Positions 1 to 7,331 of a stretch of 8,640 nt of DNA are shown one piece after another (the stretch's first letter is position 1; every line of letters starts with the position of its first letter). The DNA is from Gulosibacter sediminis (GTDB taxonomy: Bacteria; Actinomycetota; Actinomycetes; Actinomycetales; Microbacteriaceae). Below the pieces are notes generated by a model. That model worked only from the letters and a program-made list of their open reading frames with translations, was not told the origin of the DNA and made no database searches. The stretch is taken from assembly GCF_014904065.1 (NCBI RefSeq), contig NZ_JACXJG010000017.1, positions 86,464 to 95,103 of the forward strand, written 5' to 3'. A program made the position numbers and the translations under genes.

Positions 1-917
1 CCGAGCTCGCGAAGGTGCAGGTGATCGAGCGCCCCACAGCGGTGCAGGTTACGGTCGTGCGCCTCGATGATGGTGTTCACGTGCAAGTGCCGAAAGTGGG
101 CACGGGCGTGCACGTGACGCTGTCGCTCGAAGCCGCAAGTGTCGACGGCGCCTCGGTCGTCGCACTCGATGGCGGGCGATCGCACGACCTCCTCGTCAAG
201 CACGACACCCGCAAACCCGAGGTAATCGCCGACGTGAGCACCGCGCCCGCCGCGGGCTACGCGACCTCCGAGTTGCGTGTGCTCGTCACCGAGGGCCGGC
301 AGTTGCTGATTCAGGCGAGCCAGGCCGCGTGGCCGCAAGCGAGCGACCGCCTCGGCATCGGCGTGATTACGAACAAGACCAGGGTGCCCGAGACGACCTC
401 GCCCGCCCCAGGCGGTTCGACGACGAAGCCCTCGCTTGTTGGCAAACCGAGCACGGTAGCCCCAACCCCCACCGCCACACCCACGCCTGCGCCGACCCCC
501 GCAGCGCCGGGCACACAGCCGCCCACGGCGACCCCAACCCCCACTCTGACTCCAGCTCCAACACCCACGAAGACGCCGGTGGCTCCCCCGGCGCCACCCG
601 CGCCGGTCGAGACGCCAGCAACGCCGCCGACTGAAACTCCCACGGTGACGCCTACGGCAACACCAACACCGACAGCCACCCCGACGCCAACGCCAAGCGA
701 CGCACCGACAGGCTCGCCCATGCCGTCACCGACCGAGGTTCACGATGACGCGACAACGCCAGCGCCCGCACCCGAAGACGACACACCGCGGCTCGCCGAG
801 ACCGGCACGAAGCCGGGAATCTGGTTCGGTGTGGCCGGTGCCGGGCTCGCGCTGATCGGGCTCGGTGGTTGGTTCATCGCCCGCGACCGGCAGCGGCGCG
901 AGGCGACGAGCTGGTAG
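1..917 (+). CDS. LAETG-anchored cell-wall surface protein, C-terminal part (5' end outside window)
   Basis: The reading frame is open to the left edge of the window (codons from position 3), so the GTG at 15 is probably internal and the true start lies upstream. Numbering from that GTG, residues 1-120 look like a folded extracellular region that I cannot assign to a family. Residues ~149-240 are a Thr/Pro-rich low-complexity stalk. Residues 260-264 are LAETG, followed by a hydrophobic span (~268-290) and a basic tail containing RDRQRR, which together make a complete cell-wall sorting signal. LAXTG-type signals are known substrates of class E sortases in high-GC Gram-positives, so the protein is predicted to be exported and covalently linked to peptidoglycan, with the stalk crossing the wall. 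It converges with xerC, with 38 bp between the two stop codons. The anchoring call is firm; the function of the exposed domain is unknown. Confidence 0.8.
   Translation, partial: ELAKVQVIERPTAVQVTVVRLDDGVHVQVPKVGTGVHVTLSLEAASVDGASVVALDGGRSHDLLVKHDTRKPEVIADVSTAPAAGYATSELRVLVTEGRQLLIQASQAAWPQASDRLGIGVITNKTRVPETTSPAPGGSTTKPSLVGKPSTVAPTPTATPTPAPTPAAPGTQPPTATPTPTLTPAPTPTKTPVAPPAPPAPVETPATPPTETPTVTPTATPTPTATPTPTPSDAPTGSPMPSPTEVHDDATTPAPAPEDDTPRLAETGTKPGIWFGVAGAGLALIGLGGWFIARDRQRREATSW
459..734 (+). repeat. Thr/Pro low-complexity repeat tract inside the surface-protein gene
   Basis: About 276 bp encode an imperfect Thr-Pro/Ala-Pro series, for example APTPTATPTPAPTP, made of degenerate ACN-CCN codon pairs. 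At protein level this is a typical wall-spanning stalk. At DNA level the near-repeats could allow slippage or recombination that changes stalk length. Long open frames on the opposite strand here (Val/Gly-rich) are artefacts of the repeat. Confidence 0.8.
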
Positions 918-955
918 CAGCGTTCGACTGACCCAGGCGGGTGCATCCCCTGCGC

Positions 956-1861
956 TTAGGCGCGAGGGTGCGCCCGCTTATAGGTCTCGCGGAGTCGCTC
1001 GGCTGAGACGTGCGTGTAGATCTGCGTCGTGCCGAGATCGGCGTGGCCGAGGTACTCCTGCACCCCGCGCAAGTCAGCGCCGCCGTCGAGCAGATGGGTC
1101 GCCGCCGTATGCCGGAACGTGTGGGGCCCCGACGGCCCCTGGCCCGGGGCGAGCTGTAAGAGTTGGCGGCTCAGCTCGTACACGCTGCGCGAGTTGAGGC
1201 GGCCCCCGCGGGCACCGAGAAAGAGCGCATCACCCGATGACTCGACCGCGAGCGCAGCGCGTCCTCGGTCGAGCCAGGCGTCGATGGCCCGGGCCGCTGG
1301 TTGTCCGTAGGGAATGACTCGTTCGACGTTGCCCTTGCCGATGACCCGCACGAGGCTCGCCGACGGGGTGAGCGAGTCGAGATTGAGGGCGCAGAGTTCA
1401 GAGACACGCATGCCTGTCGCGTAGAGCAGTTCGACGATCGCGAGGTCGCGAAGCGCGCTCGGCTCGTCTGAGTCGGCCCGGTCACGCAGCGACGCGAAGA
1501 TGTCGTCCATCTGTCCCTCGCTGACGAGACGCGGCAGCGAGCGGCCCACCTTCGGCGACTTCAGCCGGCGGGCCACGTCGTCGCCGCGGCCAGTCGAGTG
1601 ACACCAAGCGGTGAACCGACGAGCGACGGATGCGCGGCGCGCGATCGTCGCGGCGGCGTGCCCCTGCTCATTCTCGCGCCAGAGCCAGTCGCGAAAGTCC
1701 TCGAGCGTGAGTTCGCTCGTGTCAACCGGCCCCGCGGCCTCGACGGAGTCAGCGAAGCGAGTGAGGTCGCCGTGCGCGGCCCGGCAGGTGTTTGGCGACC
1801 GGCCAAACTCGCGGTCAAGTGCGAGGACGTAGTCCTCGATCGCCTCCCGGAGTTCTGCCAT
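956..1861 (-). CDS. xerC: Tyrosine recombinase XerC (chromosome dimer resolution)
   Basis: This 301-aa protein has the usual XerC/D length. An N-terminal SAM-like core-binding domain (about residues 1-90) precedes the catalytic domain (about 110-295). The full catalytic set is visible: Arg152 in GMRVSEL, Lys176 in [10 protein letters not shown], His247 and Arg250 in [12 protein letters not shown], His273 in [10 protein letters not shown] and the nucleophile Tyr282 in IYTHV. XerC acts with XerD at dif sites to resolve chromosome dimers. It lies directly downstream of dprA on the same strand, as in many actinobacteria, so it is read as a housekeeping gene and not as the integrase of the nearby island. 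The ATG at 1861 gives [12 protein letters not shown], a good family start. A GTG at 1927 would add 22 residues and overlap dprA, and is less likely. The start codon lies in the 3' arm of a 13-bp hairpin and has no strong Shine-Dalgarno sequence. Confidence 0.95.
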   Translation of the reverse strand: MAELREAIEDYVLALDREFGRSPNTCRAAHGDLTRFADSVEAAGPVDTSELTLEDFRDWLWRENEQGHAAATIARRASVARRFTAWCHSTGRGDDVARRLKSPKVGRSLPRLVSEGQMDDIFASLRDRADSDEPSALRDLAIVELLYATGMRVSELCALNLDSLTPSASLVRVIGKGNVERVIPYGQPAARAIDAWLDRGRAALAVESSGDALFLGARGGRLNSRSVYELSRQLLQLAPGQGPSGPHTFRHTAATHLLDGGADLRGVQEYLGHADLGTTQIYTHVSAERLRETYKRAHPRA

Positions 1862-1890
1862 GCCGCCATCGTAGTTGTGGCGGCATGGCA
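1856..1890 (-). promoter_or_regulatory. 13-bp perfect inverted repeat covering the xerC start codon
   Basis: The arms are TGCCATGCCGCCA (1856-1868) and its exact complement (1878-1890), separated by a 9-nt loop. In the minus-strand transcript the 3' arm holds the xerC ATG (1861-1859) and the GGCGG just before it, so folding would hide the ribosome site. The 5' arm begins only 8 nt after the dprA stop codon. A ribosome finishing dprA would reach the base of the stem and could open it, which would couple xerC translation to dprA. No T-run follows, so it is not a standard intrinsic terminator. The structure is seen; the regulatory role is inferred. Confidence 0.6.
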
Positions 1891-1898
1891 GCCCGGGG

Positions 1899-3158
1899 CT
1901 AGGACACGCGCCGCCAGCCGGTGTCACTGAGGTCGGCGCGACCGAGCAGCTCGAGTTCCGCGAGACCGGCCCGGGTGTCGGTGAGGCTAAGGCCAGCGAG
2001 CGCCGCGAGCTCGGCTTCGCCGTTGCCGCGTCGGGGCCGAAGCGCGTCGAGCACCCGTACCGCCTCGTCGCTGAGCCGCGGTGAGAGTTCGACTACCTCG
2101 AGAAGCGGCACGTGGGAATCCGACGCACCGACTTGGTTCTCGCCGCCGGGAAACAGCCCACCATCGGAGCAGCCGAGGCGCCATAGCTCGACCGCATCGT
2201 CGCCCGAGCAGATCATGGTGGCGGCGCCCTCGCGGATCAGGCGGTGGCAGCCGACCGACGTCGCCGAGGTGATGGCGCCGGGCACCGCACCAAGCTCGCG
2301 GCCGAGCGCGCTCGCGTGGTTCGCGGTGTTCAGTGCACCGGAGCGCGCCCCGGCCTCGACGACGATGGTCGCAGGTGCGAGCGCCGCGATGAGTCGGTTA
2401 CGCTGCAAAAATCGCCACTTGGTCGGCGCCTGGCCGCAGGGTGCCTCCGAGACGACGAGCCCGCCCTGGGCGAGCAACCGTTGAAATAGTTCGCTGTTGC
2501 CCGCCGGATACAAGCGGTCGACCCCGCCCGCGAGCACGGCGACGGTGTCGGCCTCGCTCGCGAGCGCGACGCGATGCGCCTGGGCGTCGATGCCGTAGGC
2601 ACCGCCCGAGACGATCGACAGCCCGGCGCCGGCGGCCGCGACGACAAGTTCGCCGGTGACGTTGTTGCCGTACTCGGTGCTCGCCCGCGAGCCGACGACG
2701 GCGAGGTTGCGCGCATCCCGGTGCAGGGCGTCGAGCCGGCCGCGCGTCCAGAGCCCAACAGCCGTGTGCACGCCCAGATCGTCGACCTGCGTTGGCCAAC
2801 TCGGGTCGCTCGGCACCAAGAACCGGGCGCCGACCTTGGTCGCCGCGCGCACGAGCGGCACGACGTGCTCGTAGGTAAGCCGGGGTCGCCAGCGGGCGAT
2901 GGCGCCCGACCAGTTGCGCGAGCGGGCCTCGAGCGGGTCGGCCGCGTGCATCCGCTGCAGCACCATGTCGCTCCACCCCGCGATGAGGTCGAAGATGCAC
3001 TCGACCCCGAGGGTGTCGCGCAGCACGCCGGCGTCGCCGTCACCCGGCTCGACGATGCAGCTCCAGCAGATGCGTGCCGTGATGTCGGCGAGGTCATCGT
3101 TCTGCGCGGAGCGGAGTTCGCGCACGAGCGGTGCAAGTCGGCGATAGGCATTGGACAT
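1899..3158 (-). CDS. dprA: DNA-processing protein DprA (RecA loader in transformation)
   Basis: This 419-aa protein contains the DprA Rossmann fold (about residues 95-330). Visible motifs are NLAVVGSR (151-158), [12 protein letters not shown] (184-195), [12 protein letters not shown] (207-218), SEAPCG (237-242), RNRLIAAL (253-260), [14 protein letters not shown] (266-279) and GAVPGAITS (290-298). Residues ~330-355 are a variable linker, and ~360-419 resemble the C-terminal winged-helix (DML1-like) domain. DprA binds incoming single-stranded DNA and loads RecA during natural transformation; in actinobacteria it is widely conserved even where competence is unproven. The ATG at 3158 is chosen because AAGGAG lies 5 nt upstream. 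The gene follows the comM remnant by 20 bp and precedes xerC by 37 bp, so the three probably formed one operon. No damage is seen. Confidence 0.95.
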   Translation of the reverse strand: MSNAYRRLAPLVRELRSAQNDDLADITARICWSCIVEPGDGDAGVLRDTLGVECIFDLIAGWSDMVLQRMHAADPLEARSRNWSGAIARWRPRLTYEHVVPLVRAATKVGARFLVPSDPSWPTQVDDLGVHTAVGLWTRGRLDALHRDARNLAVVGSRASTEYGNNVTGELVVAAAGAGLSIVSGGAYGIDAQAHRVALASEADTVAVLAGGVDRLYPAGNSELFQRLLAQGGLVVSEAPCGQAPTKWRFLQRNRLIAALAPATIVVEAGARSGALNTANHASALGRELGAVPGAITSATSVGCHRLIREGAATMICSGDDAVELWRLGCSDGGLFPGGENQVGASDSHVPLLEVVELSPRLSDEAVRVLDALRPRRGNGEAELAALAGLSLTDTRAGLAELELLGRADLSDTGWRRVS

Positions 3159-3163
3159 AGGGG

Positions 3164-3169
3164 CTCCTT
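3164..3169 (-). promoter_or_regulatory. Ribosome binding site of dprA
   Basis: AAGGAG on the minus strand, 5 nt before the ATG at 3158. It sits in the 20-bp gap after the comM stop codon and decides the dprA start against longer in-frame extensions into comM. Confidence 0.8.
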
Positions 3170-3178
3170 GACGTGCGA

Positions 3179-3814
3179 TTACGCGTCGACCGACGACGCG
3201 ACGCGGGTGCGGTAGAAGAGGGCCTCGGCGATATGGCCGCGGTCGGGGCGGGCCACGCCCGCGAGGTCGGCGAGGGTCCACGCGACGCGCTGCGCGCGGG
3301 CGTAACCGCGCATCGTGATCTGACCGCGGCTCAGCGCCTGGTCGAGCGGCTCGGAGGCACCCGGCTCGCAGCGCAGGCTCGCCTGCCGCAGCAGCGCGCC
3401 GTCGAGTTGCGCGTTCGCGCGCACGCCGAACGCGGCGAGACGATGCCGAGCCCTATCGCGGGCGGCGCGAACATCGGCCGCCGCCGATTCGGTAGTGACG
3501 CTGCCGCGCTCGCCAGCGGCAGCCAGTCGCGCCGTCGCGGTCGAGACGCGTTCGACGCGCAATTGCAGGTCGATGCGGTCGAGCAGCGGGCCGCTGAGCC
3601 GCTGCAAGTAGTTGCGCTGCATCGTCGGGGTGCAGTGGCACTCGAGCCCGCGCACTCCCGCGTTGCCGCAGGGGCACGGGTTCGCCGCGAGCACGAGTTG
3701 CGGGTTCGCCGGGTAGGTCACAGTGCTGCGCACGCGGTGAATCGTGATCGACCCCGACTCGAGCGGCTGTCGCAGCGAGTCGAGCACCCGGCGGGGAAAC
3801 TCGGGGGCCTCGTC
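3179..3814 (-). pseudogene. comM: comM/yifB remnant: C-terminal part of Mg-chelatase-like AAA+ ATPase, 5' half missing
   Basis: About 211 codons match the C-terminal part of ComM/YifB, a hexameric AAA+ branch-migration helicase of natural transformation. The remnant begins at DEAPEF, the Walker B acidic pair, and continues through RQPLESGSI, the Cys-rich ANPCPCG...CHC segment, GPLLDRID (arginine-finger region) and the C-terminal helical domain with SRGQITMRGYARAQR. ComM proteins are normally about 500 residues. The N-terminal Lon-like domain and the Walker A loop are absent, so ATP cannot be bound. The frame stays open upstream to 4012, but those 66 residues do not resemble ComM except for a chance-like GVCFL (3835-3818), which recalls the usual GVLFLDE but is followed by an extra Ser-Gly. 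Loss of homology coincides with the GC drop, so insertion or an insertion-linked deletion is likely. The 5' half may survive beyond the right edge. Confidence 0.85.
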
Positions 3815-3848
3815 GCCGGATAGAAAGCACACCCCTACGGAAGGGTCT

Positions 3849-3854
3849 ATTATA
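3849..3854 (-). promoter_or_regulatory. Possible outward -10 box (TATAAT) facing comM remnant-dprA-xerC
   Basis: The minus strand reads a perfect TATAAT within an AT-rich patch that stands out from its GC-rich surroundings, about 35 bp from the comM break. If active it would transcribe leftwards and could restore expression of dprA and xerC after the operon was separated from its native promoter. No good -35 is found 16-18 bp upstream, so the call is tentative. Confidence 0.25.
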
Positions 3855-3875
3855 ACGGAACTGCGCAGATAAGCC

Positions 3876-3887
3876 AGGATGCATCCT
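3876..3887. promoter_or_regulatory. Perfect 12-bp palindrome AGGATGCATCCT in the gajA upstream region
   Basis: AGGATGCATCCT is identical to its reverse complement and lies 165 bp before the gajA start and ~60 bp inside the comM break. It could be an operator for a dimeric regulator. No regulator gene is in the window and no second copy was noticed, so this is only a candidate site. Confidence 0.25.
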
Positions 3888-4036
3888 CCGAGGGCAAGAC
3901 TGAGCGGTTCCACCACACTCTGACTGACGGCTGGGCCCACGCCCGCTCGGCACACCCAGAGCCTTGCGGGGCGGCTATGCTGGGGACAGTAGGGCTTGGG
4001 CGGCGCAGCCAAAGGTCGTCGTTCAGATCCGGCACC

Positions 4037-4045
4037 GAAAGAGAG
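4037..4045 (+). promoter_or_regulatory. Ribosome binding site of gajA
   Basis: GAAAGAGAG ends 7 nt before the TTG at 4053. It favours that codon over the more upstream in-frame TTG at 3996, which would add 19 residues with no family resemblance. Confidence 0.55.
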
Positions 4046-4052
4046 CGCGCCA

Positions 4053-5648
4053 TTGAAACTTTCACGGCTGAAGGTCGAAAACTATCGGCGCCTCCAGGAT
4101 TTCGAGATCGATATCCGCTCTCATCTCGTCCTGGTTGGCGCCAATGATGTCGGTAAATCGTCGCTGCTTCGTATCATCGATTTGACCCTCGGGGCAAGTG
4201 TCGCCCAACTTTATGCATCCCTGTCGGTCGACGATCTTCGCGATACAACGGAGCCCATGGTAGTCGAGATTGAGCTGACCGGGTTTAGCGCCGACGACCG
4301 CGCTCTCTTCCCCGATGAGATCAACGCCGTCACGGACTCCCTAATGATTCAGCTTCGCGTAGACGTAGACGAGAAGGAAACGGTCAGCATTGACCGCGTG
4401 GCTCCCGAAGGTGGAACCGGGCGTCAGCTCTCTCGTGACCAGCTCGCCGCACTAGGTTGGAAATTCCTCAGCGCAACAGCGCAGACACGCGACCTGCGGG
4501 ACGATCGCCGAAACCCAGTCAACGAGATGCTCGGGGCACTCGAACTCGGTGACGAACAGGAGGCCTTCGCGTCCGTCGCAGAGCTATTCCAACAGAAGCT
4601 GGATGGTTCAGAGCTACTGAAGAATCTCCGAGAGCAACTCGCCGGTCAACTCTCAAAGGCCTTGCCACAGAAAGTAGCTACGGATAGCCTCGCCTTTGTT
4701 AGCGGCGCAGAAGCCGATGACGACGTTCTGAGTGATGTCCGTCTGCAGGTAACCAAGGCAGGAACCCCGCATAATCTGTCGGAGCAGTCAGATGGATCAC
4801 GCGCACTTTATGCCATTGCATTGTACGACCTGATGAGCGTCGGAGCGAACGTCGTTGGAATTGACGAGCCGGAGATCCATCTCCACCCGACTTCGCAGCG
4901 TAGCTTGGCGCGACTCCTCCGTGAAAGCAGGAGTCAGAAAGTTATTGCGACACACTCGTCCGACATCGTCGGCGCATTCGACGTTTCAGATGTCGTCGTT
5001 ATGCGCGCCGGCGGCGAGGCCGTGCAGTCAAACCGCGACTTTCTCAGCGATGATGAGCGCACGATGGTCCGTTGGTGGGTGCGAGACAAATTGGAGCCGT
5101 TGACGTCAAGAAGGATCGTGACGGTAGAAGGTCTTTCTGATCGGATTCTGGTCGAACGGGTCGCCGAGTTGACTGACCGCCACTTGGATCGCCTAGGGAT
5201 CTCGGTAATCGAGACGGATGGTAGCGCTGAGATCAAGCCGATCGCGAAGCTATTCGGCCCAGATGGTTTCCGGATTCCTGTTTCCCGCCTCATTGATAAC
5301 GATGCGACTGCCAAGCTTGCGGATGCACTGGAGGTGCCGGAAGAAGACCTCGACAAGCACTCAGTGCACGTCTCAATGATCGATCTTGAAGACGAATACG
5401 TTTCAGCGCTCGGCGCAACCGCCGTGCACAGCGCATTGGAAGGTTGCGGCCATTTCAGCCGCAACGAGCTCGCTAACATCAAAGCAACCGGCACCGACGG
5501 AAAGCCGACCAATGCCGACGTTGCTCAATTCTGCCGAAAGAACAAGTACAAGGTGCGTTCCGCTCTTGCTGTACTTCCGCTCCTGACGACGGAGAACGCA
5601 TCCTCGATCGAAAGCATTGAATCCCTTCTGAGCGAAATCACGTCATAG
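4053..5648 (+). CDS. gajA: Gabija protein GajA: OLD-family ATPase with TOPRIM endonuclease domain
   Basis: This 531-aa protein starts at TTG (MKLSRLKVENYRRLQDF), the conserved opening of OLD/AAA15-type ATPases. The ATPase half shows Walker A GANDVGKSS (Lys35), a signature-like LSEQSDGSRAL, Walker B VVGIDEPEIHLHP (Asp271-Glu272) and the H-loop ATHSSD (His301). The C-terminal TOPRIM half shows VEGLSD (Glu359, Asp363), LIDNDAT (Asp415, Asp417) and IDLEDEY (Glu446-Glu448), so the metal-binding acidic residues are all present. Length is close to the ~580 aa of the Bacillus cereus protein. In Gabija, GajA tetramers nick DNA, are held off by nucleotides and are released when phage activity depletes them; GajA forms a supercomplex with GajB. 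The stop codon TAG is directly followed by the gajB ATG. A stand-alone OLD nuclease would be the alternative, but the adjacent UvrD-like gene settles the call. Confidence 0.93.
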   Translation: MKLSRLKVENYRRLQDFEIDIRSHLVLVGANDVGKSSLLRIIDLTLGASVAQLYASLSVDDLRDTTEPMVVEIELTGFSADDRALFPDEINAVTDSLMIQLRVDVDEKETVSIDRVAPEGGTGRQLSRDQLAALGWKFLSATAQTRDLRDDRRNPVNEMLGALELGDEQEAFASVAELFQQKLDGSELLKNLREQLAGQLSKALPQKVATDSLAFVSGAEADDDVLSDVRLQVTKAGTPHNLSEQSDGSRALYAIALYDLMSVGANVVGIDEPEIHLHPTSQRSLARLLRESRSQKVIATHSSDIVGAFDVSDVVVMRAGGEAVQSNRDFLSDDERTMVRWWVRDKLEPLTSRRIVTVEGLSDRILVERVAELTDRHLDRLGISVIETDGSAEIKPIAKLFGPDGFRIPVSRLIDNDATAKLADALEVPEEDLDKHSVHVSMIDLEDEYVSALGATAVHSALEGCGHFSRNELANIKATGTDGKPTNADVAQFCRKNKYKVRSALAVLPLLTTENASSIESIESLLSEITS

Positions 5649-7331
5649 ATGATTACGCCCACGCCTTCCCAAATCAAGATTCGAGACCACATGGCCCGCG
5701 ACCTCCTCGTGGTTGCGCCTGCGGGCTGCGGTAAAACCGAAGCACTCGCGCTTCGCATCGATGGCCTCCTGCGGCGAGGCGATGTGGAATTGCCACGCAA
5801 GATCCTAGTAGTGACGTTCTCGAACCGCGCAAAGGACAACATCCGCGATCGGCTACGTGCTTATCTCGGCGCGACGCATCTCCGTGACCACGTCACCGTT
5901 GTGAACTTCCACGGGCTTTCAGCTCGCATATTCAAAGCGCACGCTAACGCCATCGGTCTCAACCCGAGCATGACTCTCCCCGAGAGCGACTGGGTAAGAG
6001 AAGAATGCAATCGCAAAGGCCTTGAATACCCGGCAGCTAAGCGAGCTCAAGATGCACTCCGCGCTGCGAAACTCGAACCCCGCACGGATTCAGACATCGA
6101 AGAATACCTAGTACAGAACCGCGAAATCAACGCGCTGGAAATTGAGCGGGATCGGGTCGCCGATGCTCGATTGACGTACGATGACCTGCCCCGTGTCGCC
6201 GAGCTGATATTGGCAGACGACCGCGTCGCCGACCTCTATCGAGAGCACTTCGGCGCCCTCATCGTCGACGAGTTTCAGGACCTAACACCGCAGCAACTCC
6301 GGATCGTCAACAGAATCGGATACAGGCGCACCACCTATGCGGGTGACCTTGCGCAGGGCATCTACGGTTTCACCGGCGCGAAACCGACCGAGATACATCG
6401 GCGTATCGCAGAAGAATGCACGACAACAGTGACATTCGCCGAGTCGCATCGTTCGTCGCCCGCCGTTTTGGCCGCGGTCAACTCGCTAATTCCGCTGACC
6501 GGCGGCACTCCTCTTACAGCTGCTGACGAAGCTTCGTGGCCCGGTGGTGGCCTGTTTGCCACTGCTCGATTCAAAACTGCAGAGGATGAAGCCGACTGGA
6601 TCGCAAACCTAACTGGGAGGCTCACTTCGAAGGTTCCGCACCACCGAATCGGCATCATGGCGCGAACCGAGAAGCGGCGTAAATTCGTTGAGGCGGCCCT
6701 GGACGGTATAGGTGTCGACTACATGCGCTGGGACGATGGGGTGCTCGACACCGACACAGCCCGGGCGATGAGGTCGCTGCTCGGCCATTTCAACCTGACG
6801 GCCTACGAGCGGGCAGAAAGCAAGATCTCTTTTCTCCGGGAATCGTCCGGCCTAGAGGAGATCGCGGAGTCCTCTACGCGGCAAAGTCTCGGCGAGGCGC
6901 TTGGTTGGTGTTACGAGCTACTCCGTGACGGAATTCCTCCAAGCGAGATTCTCGCGCGCATCAAGGTTGGCAATGGCGACACGCTAGTCACCAAACCTGG
7001 TGTGCATGTGCTCAATGGACACGTAGGTAAAGGGCAGCAGTTCGACTGGGTGATGATCGTCGGCGCAGAGGACGGTTCAATACCATTTTACCTCGCAAAG
7101 ACGGCAGAGGAGCGGGCCGAAGAGGCGAGAATTTTGTCGGTTATGATTTCCCGCGCCCGGCATGGAGTATTCGTCACATACGCCAACGAGGTTCAGATCA
7201 CGCCGACGTGGCGCAAATCTCAGAACGCATCGCCTTATTTTAATGAACTGTCGGCTGCTAAACCGCTTGGCGGGCAGGACCTTTGGGACTGGCTACGCGA
7301 CGCAGATTGGAACGCAATAGCAGCGAGGTAG
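5649..7331 (+). CDS. gajB: Gabija protein GajB: UvrD/Rep-like superfamily 1A helicase
   Basis: This 560-aa protein, somewhat longer than the ~494 aa of the B. cereus protein, has the complete SF1A set in order: Q-motif region TPSQ (5-8), Walker A APAGCGKTE (23-31, Lys29), motif Ia VVTFSNRAKDNIR, motif Ic-like VVNFHGLSARI, Walker B ALIVDEFQDLTPQQ (Asp207-Glu208, Gln210), motif III YAGDLAQGIYGFTGA, motif IV ESHRSSP, motif V-like GHVGKGQQFDWVMIVG and motif VI MISRARHGVFVTYA (Arg502, Arg504). In Gabija, GajB senses DNA ends and hydrolyses nucleotides, which feeds back on GajA activity. The ATG begins on the base after the gajA stop and there is no separate Shine-Dalgarno sequence, so translation is probably coupled and the two subunits are made together. 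Composition matches gajA, so they moved as one unit. No frameshift or lost motif is seen. Confidence 0.93.
   Translation: MITPTPSQIKIRDHMARDLLVVAPAGCGKTEALALRIDGLLRRGDVELPRKILVVTFSNRAKDNIRDRLRAYLGATHLRDHVTVVNFHGLSARIFKAHANAIGLNPSMTLPESDWVREECNRKGLEYPAAKRAQDALRAAKLEPRTDSDIEEYLVQNREINALEIERDRVADARLTYDDLPRVAELILADDRVADLYREHFGALIVDEFQDLTPQQLRIVNRIGYRRTTYAGDLAQGIYGFTGAKPTEIHRRIAEECTTTVTFAESHRSSPAVLAAVNSLIPLTGGTPLTAADEASWPGGGLFATARFKTAEDEADWIANLTGRLTSKVPHHRIGIMARTEKRRKFVEAALDGIGVDYMRWDDGVLDTDTARAMRSLLGHFNLTAYERAESKISFLRESSGLEEIAESSTRQSLGEALGWCYELLRDGIPPSEILARIKVGNGDTLVTKPGVHVLNGHVGKGQQFDWVMIVGAEDGSIPFYLAKTAEERAEEARILSVMISRARHGVFVTYANEVQITPTWRKSQNASPYFNELSAAKPLGGQDLWDWLRDADWNAIAAR

Larger units (their letters stand above)
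3815..4052. other. Island left end and gajA leader, non-coding
   Basis: No convincing gene is seen in this 238-bp stretch; open frames here are shadows or chance extensions of comM and gajA. It contains the AT-rich cluster TCTATTATAAC (3846-3856), a 12-bp palindrome (3876-3887) and a TATGCT (3976-3981) that could be a weak -10 for gajA. None of these has a convincing -35 partner. The gajA promoter is presumably here but cannot be placed firmly. Confidence 0.5.

Noticed and set aside
311..721. 136-codon minus-strand frame rich in Val and Gly, and other long frames opposite the stalk
   Set aside because: They mirror the Thr/Pro codon repeats of the surface-protein gene; composition is low complexity and there is no start context or family resemblance.
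918..955. Small stem (ACCC-AGGC-GGGT at 931-942) as a bidirectional terminator between the surface-protein gene and xerC
   Set aside because: Only about 4 bp of stem, and no T-run on either side.
956..1861. XerC-like recombinase as the integrase of the island
   Set aside because: It lies on the far side of dprA in the conserved comM-dprA-xerC order, has standard XerC length and high GC, and is over 1.9 kb from the island edge with housekeeping genes between.
1899..3281. Many long alternative frames across dprA, comM and xerC on both strands
   Set aside because: High-GC shadow frames with Arg/Pro/Ser-biased translations; the DprA, ComM and XerC motifs occur in one frame each.
3815..4012. Upstream extension of the comM frame as a real N-terminus of a short 277-aa protein
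   Set aside because: The 66 added residues show no ComM character, lie in the lower-GC island edge and overlap the gajA leader; Walker A is missing.
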